From positions 1-5,528 of the forward strand of contig JAOUDR010000226.1 in NCBI GenBank assembly GCA_029859185.1: DNA of 5,528 nt. The letters run 5' to 3'. Below, piece by piece: positions 1-5,462 of the stretch (position 1 is the first letter of the stretch; each line of letters opens with the position of its first letter). The notes beneath the pieces were generated by a model. It had not been told where the DNA came from and did no database searches. It saw nothing but the letters and a program-made list of their open reading frames with translations. The DNA comes from Gemmatimonadota bacterium. GTDB taxonomy: Bacteria; Gemmatimonadota; Gemmatimonadetes; Gemmatimonadales; GWC2-71-9. The translations under genes and the position numbers were made by a program.

Positions 1-320
1 CCCGGCTCACCCGGTTGGGGTTTACCCTCAACTTCGTCGATCCCCAGGAGACGTACCGGCTCCTGTCGACGATCGAACTGCAGTGGCCGCAGGCGGTCAG
101 TACGCGGTTCATCGCCGGGCTCGAAGGCGGCATGGTGGTGCGTGGCGTGGGCGTGCTGGCCCGCGGGGCCTACGGCTCGCGGCCGGCCGACGCCGCGGTA
201 TCCCGGTTCACCACGGGGCTCAGCGTCACGCTCGGTGGACTCACGGTGGACTATGCATACACGCCCACCGTGCTGCTCGGCGGCGGGGAGCAGCGCATCG
301 GGCTCAGGCTGCGCCTGTGA
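1..320 (+). CDS. Outer-membrane beta-barrel protein, PorV/PorQ-like, C-terminal fragment (5' partial)
   Basis: The frame is open from the left window edge (first complete codon at 3-5) to a TGA at 318-320, giving 105 visible residues. The text alternates short hydrophobic and polar stretches typical of beta-strands: an ELQWPQ strand, then GLEGGMVVRG, a glycine-containing turn, and SVTLGGLTVDYAYTP near the end. The protein finishes in a short strand, RIGLRLRL, ending on a hydrophobic residue as many outer-membrane barrels do. The GGLTVDYAY...HRI/QRIGLRLR-like ending resembles PorV/PorQ-type barrels, which I know as common in Bacteroidota and Gemmatimonadota; this family match is recalled, not searched. 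A TTG at 15 could be read as a start but lies inside the barrel pattern, so the gene almost certainly begins outside the window. It overlaps the next gene by 4 bases (GTGA), suggesting co-transcription. The coding call is firm and the family call moderate. Confidence 0.65.
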   Translation, partial: RLTRLGFTLNFVDPQETYRLLSTIELQWPQAVSTRFIAGLEGGMVVRGVGVLARGAYGSRPADAAVSRFTTGLSVTLGGLTVDYAYTPTVLLGGGEQRIGLRLRL

Positions 321-1417
321 AGCTGCCGGCGTGGCGCGCCTGGCGACGCGCGGCCGTCGTGACGGTAGCGGGGGTCGTCGTGCTGCTGGGCCTGGCGATC
401 GCCGTCTCGCCGGACGTGCGGTTCGTCCTGCGCGGCGCCTACGAACAGGGTCGGCTGATGCTGCGCCGCCGCCCGCTCACCGAGGCCCTCGCGGACTCGA
501 CCCTTCCGGCCGCGTGGCGCACGAACATCGGTCTCGTGATCGCCGCCCGCGCGTACGCCGACTCCGCGCTGGGGCTGACACCCGGCGCGTCGTTCACGAC
601 GTTCGCCGAAGTCGGACGCGACACGCTGGTGCTCGTGCTGTCCGCCGCCCCGAAGAACTCGCTCGAGCCCTATCGCTGGTGGTTTCCGATCGTCGGGTCG
701 GTGCCGTACCACGGGTTCTTCTCGCGGGCGCGGGCCGAGGCGGCCGCCCGCGATCTCGCCGCGCGTGGCTACGACACGTCGCTCCGGCCGGCGTCCGCCT
801 TCTCGACGCTGGGCTGGTTCAACGATCCGCTGCTGTCGACCACGGTGGGCGGCCACCGCGCCGGGGTGGTCGAGACGGTGATCCATGAGATGGCGCACAC
901 GACCCTGTACGTACCGAACGCCACACCGTTCGACGAGAGCTTTGCCCAATTCGTGGGGTATCGGGGGGCCGAAGCGTTCTTCCGCGCGCGGGGTGACACG
1001 GCCGCGGCGGAATGGGCCGCCGCGGTGTGGCGAGACGAGGTGCGGCTGGGGGCGTTCTACCACGCCCTGGTGGACTCGCTGCGGGCGGTCTATGCGACGG
1101 GCATCACCGGAGCGGCGCTCGACAGCGCGCGCCTCCATCACTACGGGCGGGCGCGGGCGGCGCTCGCGTCCGGGTTGGGCGGTACGCTCGAGCGCTACGA
1201 CGGCGGGCAACTCGCCGGCCGGACGCTCAACAATGCCACCGTCGTGGCCACCACGATCTACCGGACGCGCCTCGAGTTGTTCGAAGCGCTGTACACGGCG
1301 GCCGGACGCGACGTCCGCACGGCGGTGGAGCGCCTCGCGGCGGCGCTCGACGCCGGCGGAAAGCGTGATCCGTTTGCCGCGCTCGACTCGCTGGTCGGCG
1401 CCTTGAGCCCGTCATGA
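317..1417 (+). CDS. Membrane-anchored putative zinc aminopeptidase (PF10023 family)
   Basis: This is a 366-residue protein starting at GTG 317, inside the stop of the preceding gene. CAGG at 305-308 with an 8-base spacer is a weak ribosome site, so translational coupling is likely. The open frame runs back to 83, but that part is antisense-like, arginine-rich shadow text over the barrel gene. Residues ~12-30 form one hydrophobic segment after a basic N-terminus, so I infer an inner-membrane anchor with the enzyme outside the cytoplasm. The body follows the putative aminopeptidase family: the SAAPKNSLEPYRWWFP block leading into FPIVGSVPYHGFF (123-135), then FSTLGWFNDPLLST, then the zinc motif HEMAH (H190, E191, H194), and FDESFAQFVG, where E207 is the likely third zinc ligand. 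The C-terminal ~150 residues are alanine-rich helices. Known relatives carry a lipoprotein-type N-terminus and a pair of cysteines around FPxxG; here the cysteines are replaced by W and S. Peptidase activity in this family is mostly predicted, so the substrate is unknown. Confidence 0.87.
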   Translation: MKLPAWRAWRRAAVVTVAGVVVLLGLAIAVSPDVRFVLRGAYEQGRLMLRRRPLTEALADSTLPAAWRTNIGLVIAARAYADSALGLTPGASFTTFAEVGRDTLVLVLSAAPKNSLEPYRWWFPIVGSVPYHGFFSRARAEAAARDLAARGYDTSLRPASAFSTLGWFNDPLLSTTVGGHRAGVVETVIHEMAHTTLYVPNATPFDESFAQFVGYRGAEAFFRARGDTAAAEWAAAVWRDEVRLGAFYHALVDSLRAVYATGITGAALDSARLHHYGRARAALASGLGGTLERYDGGQLAGRTLNNATVVATTIYRTRLELFEALYTAAGRDVRTAVERLAAALDAGGKRDPFAALDSLVGALSPS

Positions 1418-1430
1418 GAGACGCTTACCC

Positions 1431-1587
1431 ACGCCGCTCTGAGCGGCAGTGCCGAGCCGCGGCTCTCAGCCGCGCCTGACGCGGGGCGCTCCCCGCCCAG
1501 GTCGATGGCCCACCCCGTGGGCTCCGGCTCCCGCGAAGGCGCGAGTGAGACTCGCGGCTCGGCGCTGTCAGTGAACTGACGAGGGGG
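1431..1587. repeat. Tandem hairpin repeat, unit A (157 bases)
   Basis: First full copy of the array unit. In order it holds these perfect hairpins: GCCGCT-CTG-AGCGGC (1433-1447); CGCGGCT-CTC-AGCCGCG (1458-1474); GCGGGG-CGCT-CCCCGC (1481-1496); GCCCAC-CCC-GTGGGC (1508-1522); GCGAGT-GAG-ACTCGC (1541-1555); GTCAGT-GA-ACTGAC (1567-1580). In addition GCCGAGCCGCG at 1451-1461 is the exact reverse complement of CGCGGCTCGGC at 1553-1563, so the middle hairpins can be enclosed by an 11-bp stem. This stem extends by four more pairs (one G-T) through 1447-1450 and 1564-1567. The outer stem competes with the 1458-1474 and 1541-1555 hairpins for the same bases. The unit ends in GAGGGGG just before the next copy. 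Confidence 0.88.
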
Positions 1588-1741
1588 ACGCCGCTGTCAG
1601 CGGCAGGGCCGAGCCGCGGCTCTCAGCCGCGCCTGACGCGGGCCCTGCCCGCCGAGTTGAATGGCTCACTCGCAGGTTCCGGCTCCGCGAAGGCGCGAGT
1701 AAGACTCGCGGCTCGGCGCTGTCAGTGAACTGACGAGGGGG
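1588..1741. repeat. Tandem hairpin repeat, unit B (154 bases)
   Basis: Second full copy, starting with the same ACGCCGCT as unit A and ending with the same GAGGGGG. It keeps the hairpins at 1590-1604 (loop GTC), 1615-1631, 1638-1652 (GCGGGC-CCT-GCCCGC), 1695-1709 (loop AAG) and 1721-1734, and the enclosing arms 1608-1618 and 1707-1717. The fourth hairpin of unit A is replaced by unrelated sequence, with at best a weak CGAGT/ACTCG pairing (1653-1657 with 1668-1672). Differences from A fall mainly in loops or in the variable middle. The 45-base right-hand core (1692-1736) differs from unit A (1538-1582) at a single loop base. Confidence 0.88.
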
Positions 1742-1869
1742 ACGCCGCTGTCAGAAGCGTCCAGCCCCGCACGGTACGCACGACGACGGGCTGAGCCATG
1801 CCCGACCCCCGTGTCGGCGCGAGTGAGACTCGCGGCTCGGCCCTGTCAGTGAACTGACGAAGTCGTCAG
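1742..1869. repeat. Tandem hairpin repeat, unit C (chimeric, third copy)
   Basis: Only the first 13 bases (ACGCCGCTGTCAG) and the right-hand core (1816-1860) match units A and B. The core carries the same two hairpins, 1819-1833 and 1845-1858, with one substitution from unit A in 45 bases (position 1842). The middle ~60 bases (1755-1815) are unrelated in sequence but still contain a small hairpin, CCGAC-CCCCGT-GTCGG (1802-1817), near where unit A has its fourth hairpin. The left arm of the enclosing stem is absent. This looks like a recombined or decayed copy rather than random sequence. Confidence 0.78.
1854..1869 (-). terminator. Possible hairpin terminator or 3'-end stabiliser downstream of glutamate dehydrogenase
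   Basis: CTGACG-AAGT-CGTCAG forms a perfect 6-bp stem with a 4-base loop about 30 bases past the stop of the minus-strand dehydrogenase gene. On the minus strand it is followed by TTCACTGAC and then by the further hairpins of the array, not by a T-run, so a standard intrinsic terminator is not shown. It overlaps and competes with the 1845-1858 hairpin. Its role is inferred from position only. Confidence 0.3.
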
Positions 1870-1899
1870 CGCCTCCACGAGAATCCCGGGCGGCGGTCG

Positions 1900-3159
1900 C
1901 TAGTGCCCCCGCAGCCGCTCGGCTTCGGCGACGCGCTGCAGGGCGATCGCATACGCGGCGGTGCGCCACTGTGCTTTGCGTTCCCGGCGAAGGTCGCGCA
2001 CCATGCGGTAGGCGGCCGTGATCTTCCGGTGCAGTTCCTCGTTCACGCGCTCGAACGTCCACGGATGCTGCTGGAGGTTCTGCGCCCACTCGAAGTAGCT
2101 GACGATCACCCCGCCCGCGTTCACGAGGAAGTCGGGCAGGACCGTCACACCGCGCGACTCCAGCACCTTGTCCGCGATTGGGGTGGTCGGGGCGTTGGCG
2201 GCCTCTACCACCACCCCGCACTCGATGTCGTTCACGTTCCGGTCCTTGCTGATCACCCCACCCAGGGCCGCGGGGATGAGCCAGTCGCACGGCACGCGCC
2301 ACAGTGCCTCGTTCGTGATCGCGTCGCCGCCCACGAACTCCGCGACCGGCTTGCGTTGCTGGTAGGCGTGCGCGAACAGCCTGGGGATGTCGAGGCCCTG
2401 GTCGTTGTGGAGTCCACCGTCGACGTCAGTGACCGCGATGACGCGAGCACCACGCTCGTGGAGGAGCCGTCCGGTGTGGGCGCCCACGTTGCCGAACCCC
2501 TGAATCACGACCCGGCTGCCCTCAATCGCGAGTCCCTCGTCGGCCGCGTACGCTTCCATCACGTAGACGACCCCCTGGGCGGTGGCCTCCTCCCGGCCGA
2601 GTGACCCGCCGAGGGCGACGGGCTTACCGGTGACGACGGCCGGGGAGTAGCCGTTCCGTTTGGAGTACTCGTCGAGCAGCCACGCCATGACCTGCGGGTT
2701 CGTCCCCATATCAGGAGCGGGCACGTCGCGGTACGGGCCCAGCATGAGCGAGATGCGGCCGGTGAACGACCGCGTCACGCCCTCGAGCTCGCGTTGGGAG
2801 AGGGTGCGGGGATCGACCTGCACGCCGCCCTTCGCGCCGCCGAACGGTACGTCCGCCAGGGCTGTCTTCCACGTCATGGTCGTCGCGAGGCCGAGCACCT
2901 CTGCCTCGTCGGCCTCGGGGTGGAACCGGATGCCGCCCTTGCATGGGCCCCGGGCGCCGCTGTGCTGGATCCGGTAGCCGCGGTACACCTCGATGCGTCC
3001 GTCGTCCATCCGGACGGGCACCTCCACGGAGACGGACCGGAACGGTCCCTGCAGCAGGCGGCGTTGAGAGGCATCCAGACCGGCGAGATCGGCCGCCGTG
3101 TCGAACTGGGTGCGCACGATGGCGCCGGTTGGCATGGGGGTCCGAGGTGTGGCAGGCAT
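1900..3159 (-). CDS. gdhA: Glutamate dehydrogenase (Glu/Leu/Phe/Val dehydrogenase family)
   Basis: A 419-residue protein, the usual length for the hexameric ~420-residue class. It catalyses reversible oxidative deamination of glutamate to 2-oxoglutarate and ammonia with NAD(P), in the cytoplasm. The N-terminal catalytic domain has KGGIRFHP (K74), MTWKTALADVPFGGAKGG (K98, catalytic K110) and PAPDMGTN (catalytic D150). TGKPVALGGSLGR at 178-189 leads into the Rossmann domain with GFGNVG (221-226). The acidic D245 after the second strand would favour NAD+, which is an inference. NAGGVIVSYFEWAQN (347-361) carries S354, the position that in glutamate enzymes contacts the substrate side chain, so glutamate is favoured over leucine. 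The ATG at 3159 is chosen because GAGGAAG precedes it with good spacing; the next ATG (3135) lacks such a site. The frame stays open far upstream across the neighbouring gene, but that part is shadow. The gene is divergent from the M20 peptidase. The symbol is generic for the family. Confidence 0.95.
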   Translation of the reverse strand: MPATPRTPMPTGAIVRTQFDTAADLAGLDASQRRLLQGPFRSVSVEVPVRMDDGRIEVYRGYRIQHSGARGPCKGGIRFHPEADEAEVLGLATTMTWKTALADVPFGGAKGGVQVDPRTLSQRELEGVTRSFTGRISLMLGPYRDVPAPDMGTNPQVMAWLLDEYSKRNGYSPAVVTGKPVALGGSLGREEATAQGVVYVMEAYAADEGLAIEGSRVVIQGFGNVGAHTGRLLHERGARVIAVTDVDGGLHNDQGLDIPRLFAHAYQQRKPVAEFVGGDAITNEALWRVPCDWLIPAALGGVISKDRNVNDIECGVVVEAANAPTTPIADKVLESRGVTVLPDFLVNAGGVIVSYFEWAQNLQQHPWTFERVNEELHRKITAAYRMVRDLRRERKAQWRTAAYAIALQRVAEAERLRGH

Positions 3160-3167
3160 CGCGCGGT

Positions 3168-3175
3168 CTTCCTCT
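3168..3175 (-). promoter_or_regulatory. Ribosome binding site of glutamate dehydrogenase
   Basis: AGAGGAAG on the minus strand lies 8 bases before ATG 3159 (10 bases from the AGGA core). It decides the start over the in-frame ATG at 3135, which has only CACCTCGGACCCCC ahead of it. Confidence 0.65.
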
Positions 3176-3274
3176 GTCGGGGACGCCTCGAATAGACGCG
3201 TTGGCGGCGGCGTCGGCAAGCCCCGGGACCGCGCGGTAGATTTCTGCGTTGGATCGACGTCAATTTCAGCGAGC

Positions 3275-3280
3275 AGAGGG
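3275..3280 (+). promoter_or_regulatory. Ribosome binding site of the M20 peptidase
   Basis: AGAGGG followed by an 8-base spacer and ATG at 3289. The spacing is near optimal and supports this start. Confidence 0.7.
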
Positions 3281-3288
3281 CTCCGATC

Positions 3289-4653
3289 ATGTCCGGACTC
3301 GAATCGTTCGTCACCGCCAATCGTGACCGGATGCTCGAGGAGCTGAAGGCGCTCCTCCGCATCCCCAGCATTTCCACCGATCCCGCCCACGACGCAGACT
3401 GCCGGCGGGCAGCCGAGTGGGTGGGCGACCACCTGCGGCAGCTCGGGTGCCCCACGGTGGAGTACCTCGCCAGCGCCACGCATCCGGTGGTGTGGGCGGA
3501 AGGCCCGCCCGCGCCGGGGCGGCCCACGGTGCTCGTGTACGGTCACTACGACGTCCAGCCCCCCGACCCGCTCGACGAGTGGACCAGCCCGCCGTTCGAG
3601 CCGACGGTGCGCAACGGCGACATCTTCGCGCGCGGCGCCACCGACGACAAAGGTCAGACCTTCGCGATCATCAAGGCGTTCGAGGCGGTGCTGGCGCAGG
3701 GGAAGCCGCCGGTGAACGTGCGCTTCCTGATCGAGGGGCAGGAGGAGTCGGGCTCGCAGATCCTGTTCGACTTGTTGGCGAAGGAGCCGCAGCGCGTGGC
3801 GGCCGACGCGGTGTTGGTGGCCGACACGCCGTACTACCTGCCGGGATGGCCGGCGGTCGAGACGGGACTGCGCGGGCTCTGCTATGCCGAGATCAACGTG
3901 CGCACCTCGCGCACGGATCTCCATTCCGGGCTGTATGGTGGCGCGGCCCCCAATGCGCACGAGACGCTCGTCCAGATTCTCGCCGCGCTCAAGGGGACGA
4001 ATGGCCGCATCAAGATCCCCGGGCTGTACGAGCTGGTGGAGCGTCCGTCGAAGGAGATCCGCGACGCCTGGGGGAAGTTGCCCTTCAACGAGCGACGATT
4101 CATGCGGGACGAAGTCGGAGCGAAAGCGCTGACCGGGCTCACGAAGTACTCGGTGTTCGAGCGGTTGTGGGCGCTGCCGACCTTCGAGATCCACGGGATC
4201 AAGGGTGGCTTCACCGGCGAGGGTGCCAAGACGGTCATCCCGGCCGAGGCCACCGCCAAGGTCAGTCTGCGACTGGTGCCGAAGCAGACGGAGAAGAAAG
4301 TGCAGCGGCTGCTCGCGAAGGCCGTGAAGGCCGCGGCGCCGAAGCACGCGGACGTGACGGTGAAGTTCATCCACGGCGCGGACCCGGTCGTCGTGGACGT
4401 CGTCTCCCGGCCCATCGAGCTGCTCAGTCAGGCCTTCAAGGAGGTCGAGGGTCGGGGCGTCGTCCCGGTGCGCTCGGGCGGGTCCATCCCGATCGTTCCG
4501 GAGCTGGGCAAAGCCGGGGCGCCGGTGATCCTCTCCGGCATCGGGCTGCCCGACGATCGTCTGCACGCGCCGAACGAGAAGATCAATCTCGAGCAGGTGT
4601 GGAAGGGGGCGCGGGTGTTTGGGCGGTTCTTCCAGTTGATGGGTGAAGGGTGA
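3289..4653 (+). CDS. M20 family metallopeptidase (dipeptidase, CNDP/ArgE/DapE superfamily)
   Basis: A 454-residue protein, a normal length for M20 dipeptidases. It should hydrolyse dipeptides or related amides with two metal ions, in the cytoplasm (no signal peptide seen). The full metal site is visible: H86 and catalytic D88 in YGHYDVQPP, bridging D119 in ATDDKG, general base E152 and ligand E153 in EGQEESGS, D179 in VADT, and H426 in LHAPNE. Residues ~195-355 are the inserted dimerisation or lid domain, with H212 in TDLHSG as the residue that reaches into the partner active site in known members. The loop RSGGSIP (395-401) is also typical. TGLRGL at 192-197 matches family members acting on peptides. 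The start at ATG 3289 is supported by AGAGGG. It is divergent from glutamate dehydrogenase and convergent with lipB. The exact substrate (dipeptide, acyl amino acid or carnosine-like) cannot be told from sequence. Confidence 0.93.
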   Translation: MSGLESFVTANRDRMLEELKALLRIPSISTDPAHDADCRRAAEWVGDHLRQLGCPTVEYLASATHPVVWAEGPPAPGRPTVLVYGHYDVQPPDPLDEWTSPPFEPTVRNGDIFARGATDDKGQTFAIIKAFEAVLAQGKPPVNVRFLIEGQEESGSQILFDLLAKEPQRVAADAVLVADTPYYLPGWPAVETGLRGLCYAEINVRTSRTDLHSGLYGGAAPNAHETLVQILAALKGTNGRIKIPGLYELVERPSKEIRDAWGKLPFNERRFMRDEVGAKALTGLTKYSVFERLWALPTFEIHGIKGGFTGEGAKTVIPAEATAKVSLRLVPKQTEKKVQRLLAKAVKAAAPKHADVTVKFIHGADPVVVDVVSRPIELLSQAFKEVEGRGVVPVRSGGSIPIVPELGKAGAPVILSGIGLPDDRLHAPNEKINLEQVWKGARVFGRFFQLMGEG

Positions 4654-4673
4654 TGGGGGATTGGTTGTAGGGC

Positions 4674-4789
4674 AGACGGCAAGACGGCAAGACGGCTAGC
4701 GGCGCGTAGGTGAAAGGGGCGAGGTGCCATCTCGCCCCTTTCCCCTGTCCGTCCGCTCGCCGTCTTGCCGTCTTGCCGTCTTGCCGTCT
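4674..4789. repeat. Imperfect long inverted repeat built from 8-base units around a terminator
   Basis: The left arm (4674-4696) is almost three units of AAGACGGC; the right arm (4759-4789) is four units of its complement GCCGTCTT, the last cut short. The 23 bases of the left arm are the exact reverse complement of 4759-4781 and also of 4767-4789. Inward, AGCGG (4698-4702) pairs with CCGCT (4753-4757), and then the terminator stem begins. The whole piece can fold into one nearly continuous hairpin of about 45 pairs with small internal mismatches. The unequal unit number (about 3 against 4) suggests growth or loss by slippage. It sits between two convergent genes and ends inside the lipB stop codon. 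Confidence 0.88.
4706..4748. terminator. Bidirectional intrinsic terminator between the M20 peptidase and lipB
   Basis: GAAAGGGGCGAG (4712-4723) and CTCGCCCCTTTC (4731-4742) form a perfect 12-bp stem with a 7-base loop. Beyond a single mismatch (4711/4743) it extends by five more pairs, two of them G-T. The stem begins with AAA and ends with TTT inside the pairing, so either strand gives a GC-rich hairpin closed by A-T pairs, though no long T-run follows. Placement between two convergent genes fits termination of both. Confidence 0.8.
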
Positions 4790-5462
4790 AGACTTTCTCC
4801 TGTATCTGCACCCTCATCCCAAACACCTCCCCAAACCCAAGCATCACATTGTCCGTCACTCTATTCCAGAGATCGCGTGGCGCCCGCTCGGCCAGTTCGC
4901 GTTGCACGCTCGTCATCTGGACGTCGGGGATGCCGCACGGGACGATCAGGTCGAAGTACGACAAGTCGGTCGTGACATTCAACGCGAAGCCGTGCCACGT
5001 GACCCACTGCCGCACGTGGATCCCGATGCTCGCGAGCTTGCGGTCCTGGGTCCAGACGCCGGTGTAGCCCGGCACGCGCTGGCCCGTGATTCCCACGTTG
5101 TCGAGCGCCACGATGAGCGCGGCCTCGATCTGCCGCAGGAACCAGTGCAGGTCCTGCCGGTGGCCCTTGAGGTCGAAGATCGGGTAGCCCACCAACTGGC
5201 CCGGGCCGTGAAACGTGATGTCGCCGCCGCGCTCGATCTCGTGCACTTCGATGCCACGCGCCGCGAGCATCGCGGGAGGGGCGGACAGATGCTGCGGTTG
5301 GAAGCCGCGGCCGAGGGTGATGACCGGGGGGTGCTCCACGAGCAGCAGGAGGTCCCGCGGCACCGTGCCGGCAATGCGCCGTGCGGCGAGGTCGCGCTGC
5401 AGGGTGAGGGCTTCCCCGTAGGGCATCCGCCCGAGCGCGACCACGCCGAGGTCACCAGCCAC
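4788..5462 (-). CDS. lipB: Octanoyl-[acyl-carrier-protein]:protein N-octanoyltransferase
   Basis: A 224-residue enzyme that moves octanoate from acyl carrier protein to a lysine of lipoyl domains (2-oxoacid dehydrogenase E2 subunits, GcvH), the first step of lipoate synthesis, in the cytoplasm; LipA then inserts sulfur. Family blocks are clear: LVEHPPVITLGRG near residues 41-53, RGGDITFHGPGQLVGYP (78-94), KLASIG with catalytic K142, WHGFALNV (156-163), and PCGIPDVQMTS with catalytic C176. The Cys-Lys dyad is established for LipB, and these numbers match those I recall for the Mycobacterium tuberculosis enzyme. The GTG at 5462 is chosen because GGAG sits 8 bases upstream and the resulting length is normal; the frame stays open to TTG 5510 but the added arginine-rich residues are unlike LipB. 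The stop TAG overlaps the end of the neighbouring 8-base repeat. The start overlaps the end of an upstream gene by 11 bases. lipA is not in the window. Confidence 0.94.
   Translation of the reverse strand: MAGDLGVVALGRMPYGEALTLQRDLAARRIAGTVPRDLLLLVEHPPVITLGRGFQPQHLSAPPAMLAARGIEVHEIERGGDITFHGPGQLVGYPIFDLKGHRQDLHWFLRQIEAALIVALDNVGITGQRVPGYTGVWTQDRKLASIGIHVRQWVTWHGFALNVTTDLSYFDLIVPCGIPDVQMTSVQRELAERAPRDLWNRVTDNVMLGFGEVFGMRVQIQEKV

Larger units (their letters stand above)
1418..1899. other. Gene-free convergent intergenic region holding a hairpin-rich repeat array
   Basis: No convincing gene lies between the aminopeptidase stop and the glutamate dehydrogenase stop. Frames crossing this region are arginine-rich or low-complexity shadows. 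Nearly all of the stretch (1431-1869) is a tandem repeat array, described in the next entries. Both flanking genes run into it, so it is a 3'-3' gap, where transcripts from both sides would end. I saw no tRNA, rRNA or run of Ts typical of a classic intrinsic terminator. The last ~30 bases (1870-1899) show no structure I can name. Confidence 0.85.
3160..3288. promoter_or_regulatory. Divergent promoter region between glutamate dehydrogenase and M20 peptidase
   Basis: These 129 bases must hold the promoters of both genes. On the minus strand TTGACG (3263-3258) is a good -35 match; 17 bases further lies TCTACC (3240-3235), a poor -10 match, which would give a leader of roughly 70 bases for the dehydrogenase. 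I see no convincing forward promoter. A perfect 10-base palindrome ACCGCGCGGT sits at 3228-3237, overlapping the proposed -10, and its half GACCGCGCG recurs on the minus strand at 3168-3160, directly before the dehydrogenase start codon. An operator is possible but GC-rich palindromes also arise by chance here. Confidence 0.35.

Noticed and set aside
83..316. In-frame upstream extension of the aminopeptidase
   Set aside because: It is arginine/alanine-rich shadow of the barrel gene; the GTG at 317 gives a basic N-terminus and anchor in the right place and the usual overlap with the preceding stop.
1431..1869. CRISPR array
   Set aside because: Repeat units are ~155 bases, adjacent without unique spacers, and differ internally; no cas genes are present.
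1751..2302. 183-residue minus-strand frame running from the dehydrogenase gene into the repeat array
   Set aside because: It is arginine/glycine-rich, overlaps the dehydrogenase in another frame and ends in repeat sequence; no family resemblance.
3160..4566. A minus-strand frame continuous with glutamate dehydrogenase stays open across almost the whole M20 peptidase gene, giving an apparent 888-residue protein
   Set aside because: The extra ~469 residues are arginine- and histidine-rich antisense text with no domain, the dehydrogenase is complete from ATG 3159 with a good ribosome site, and long antisense frames are expected at this GC content.
3417..4646. 409-residue plus-strand frame within the M20 gene
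   Set aside because: It is a shifted-frame shadow, rich in arginine, glycine and alanine, fully inside a gene with an intact metal site.
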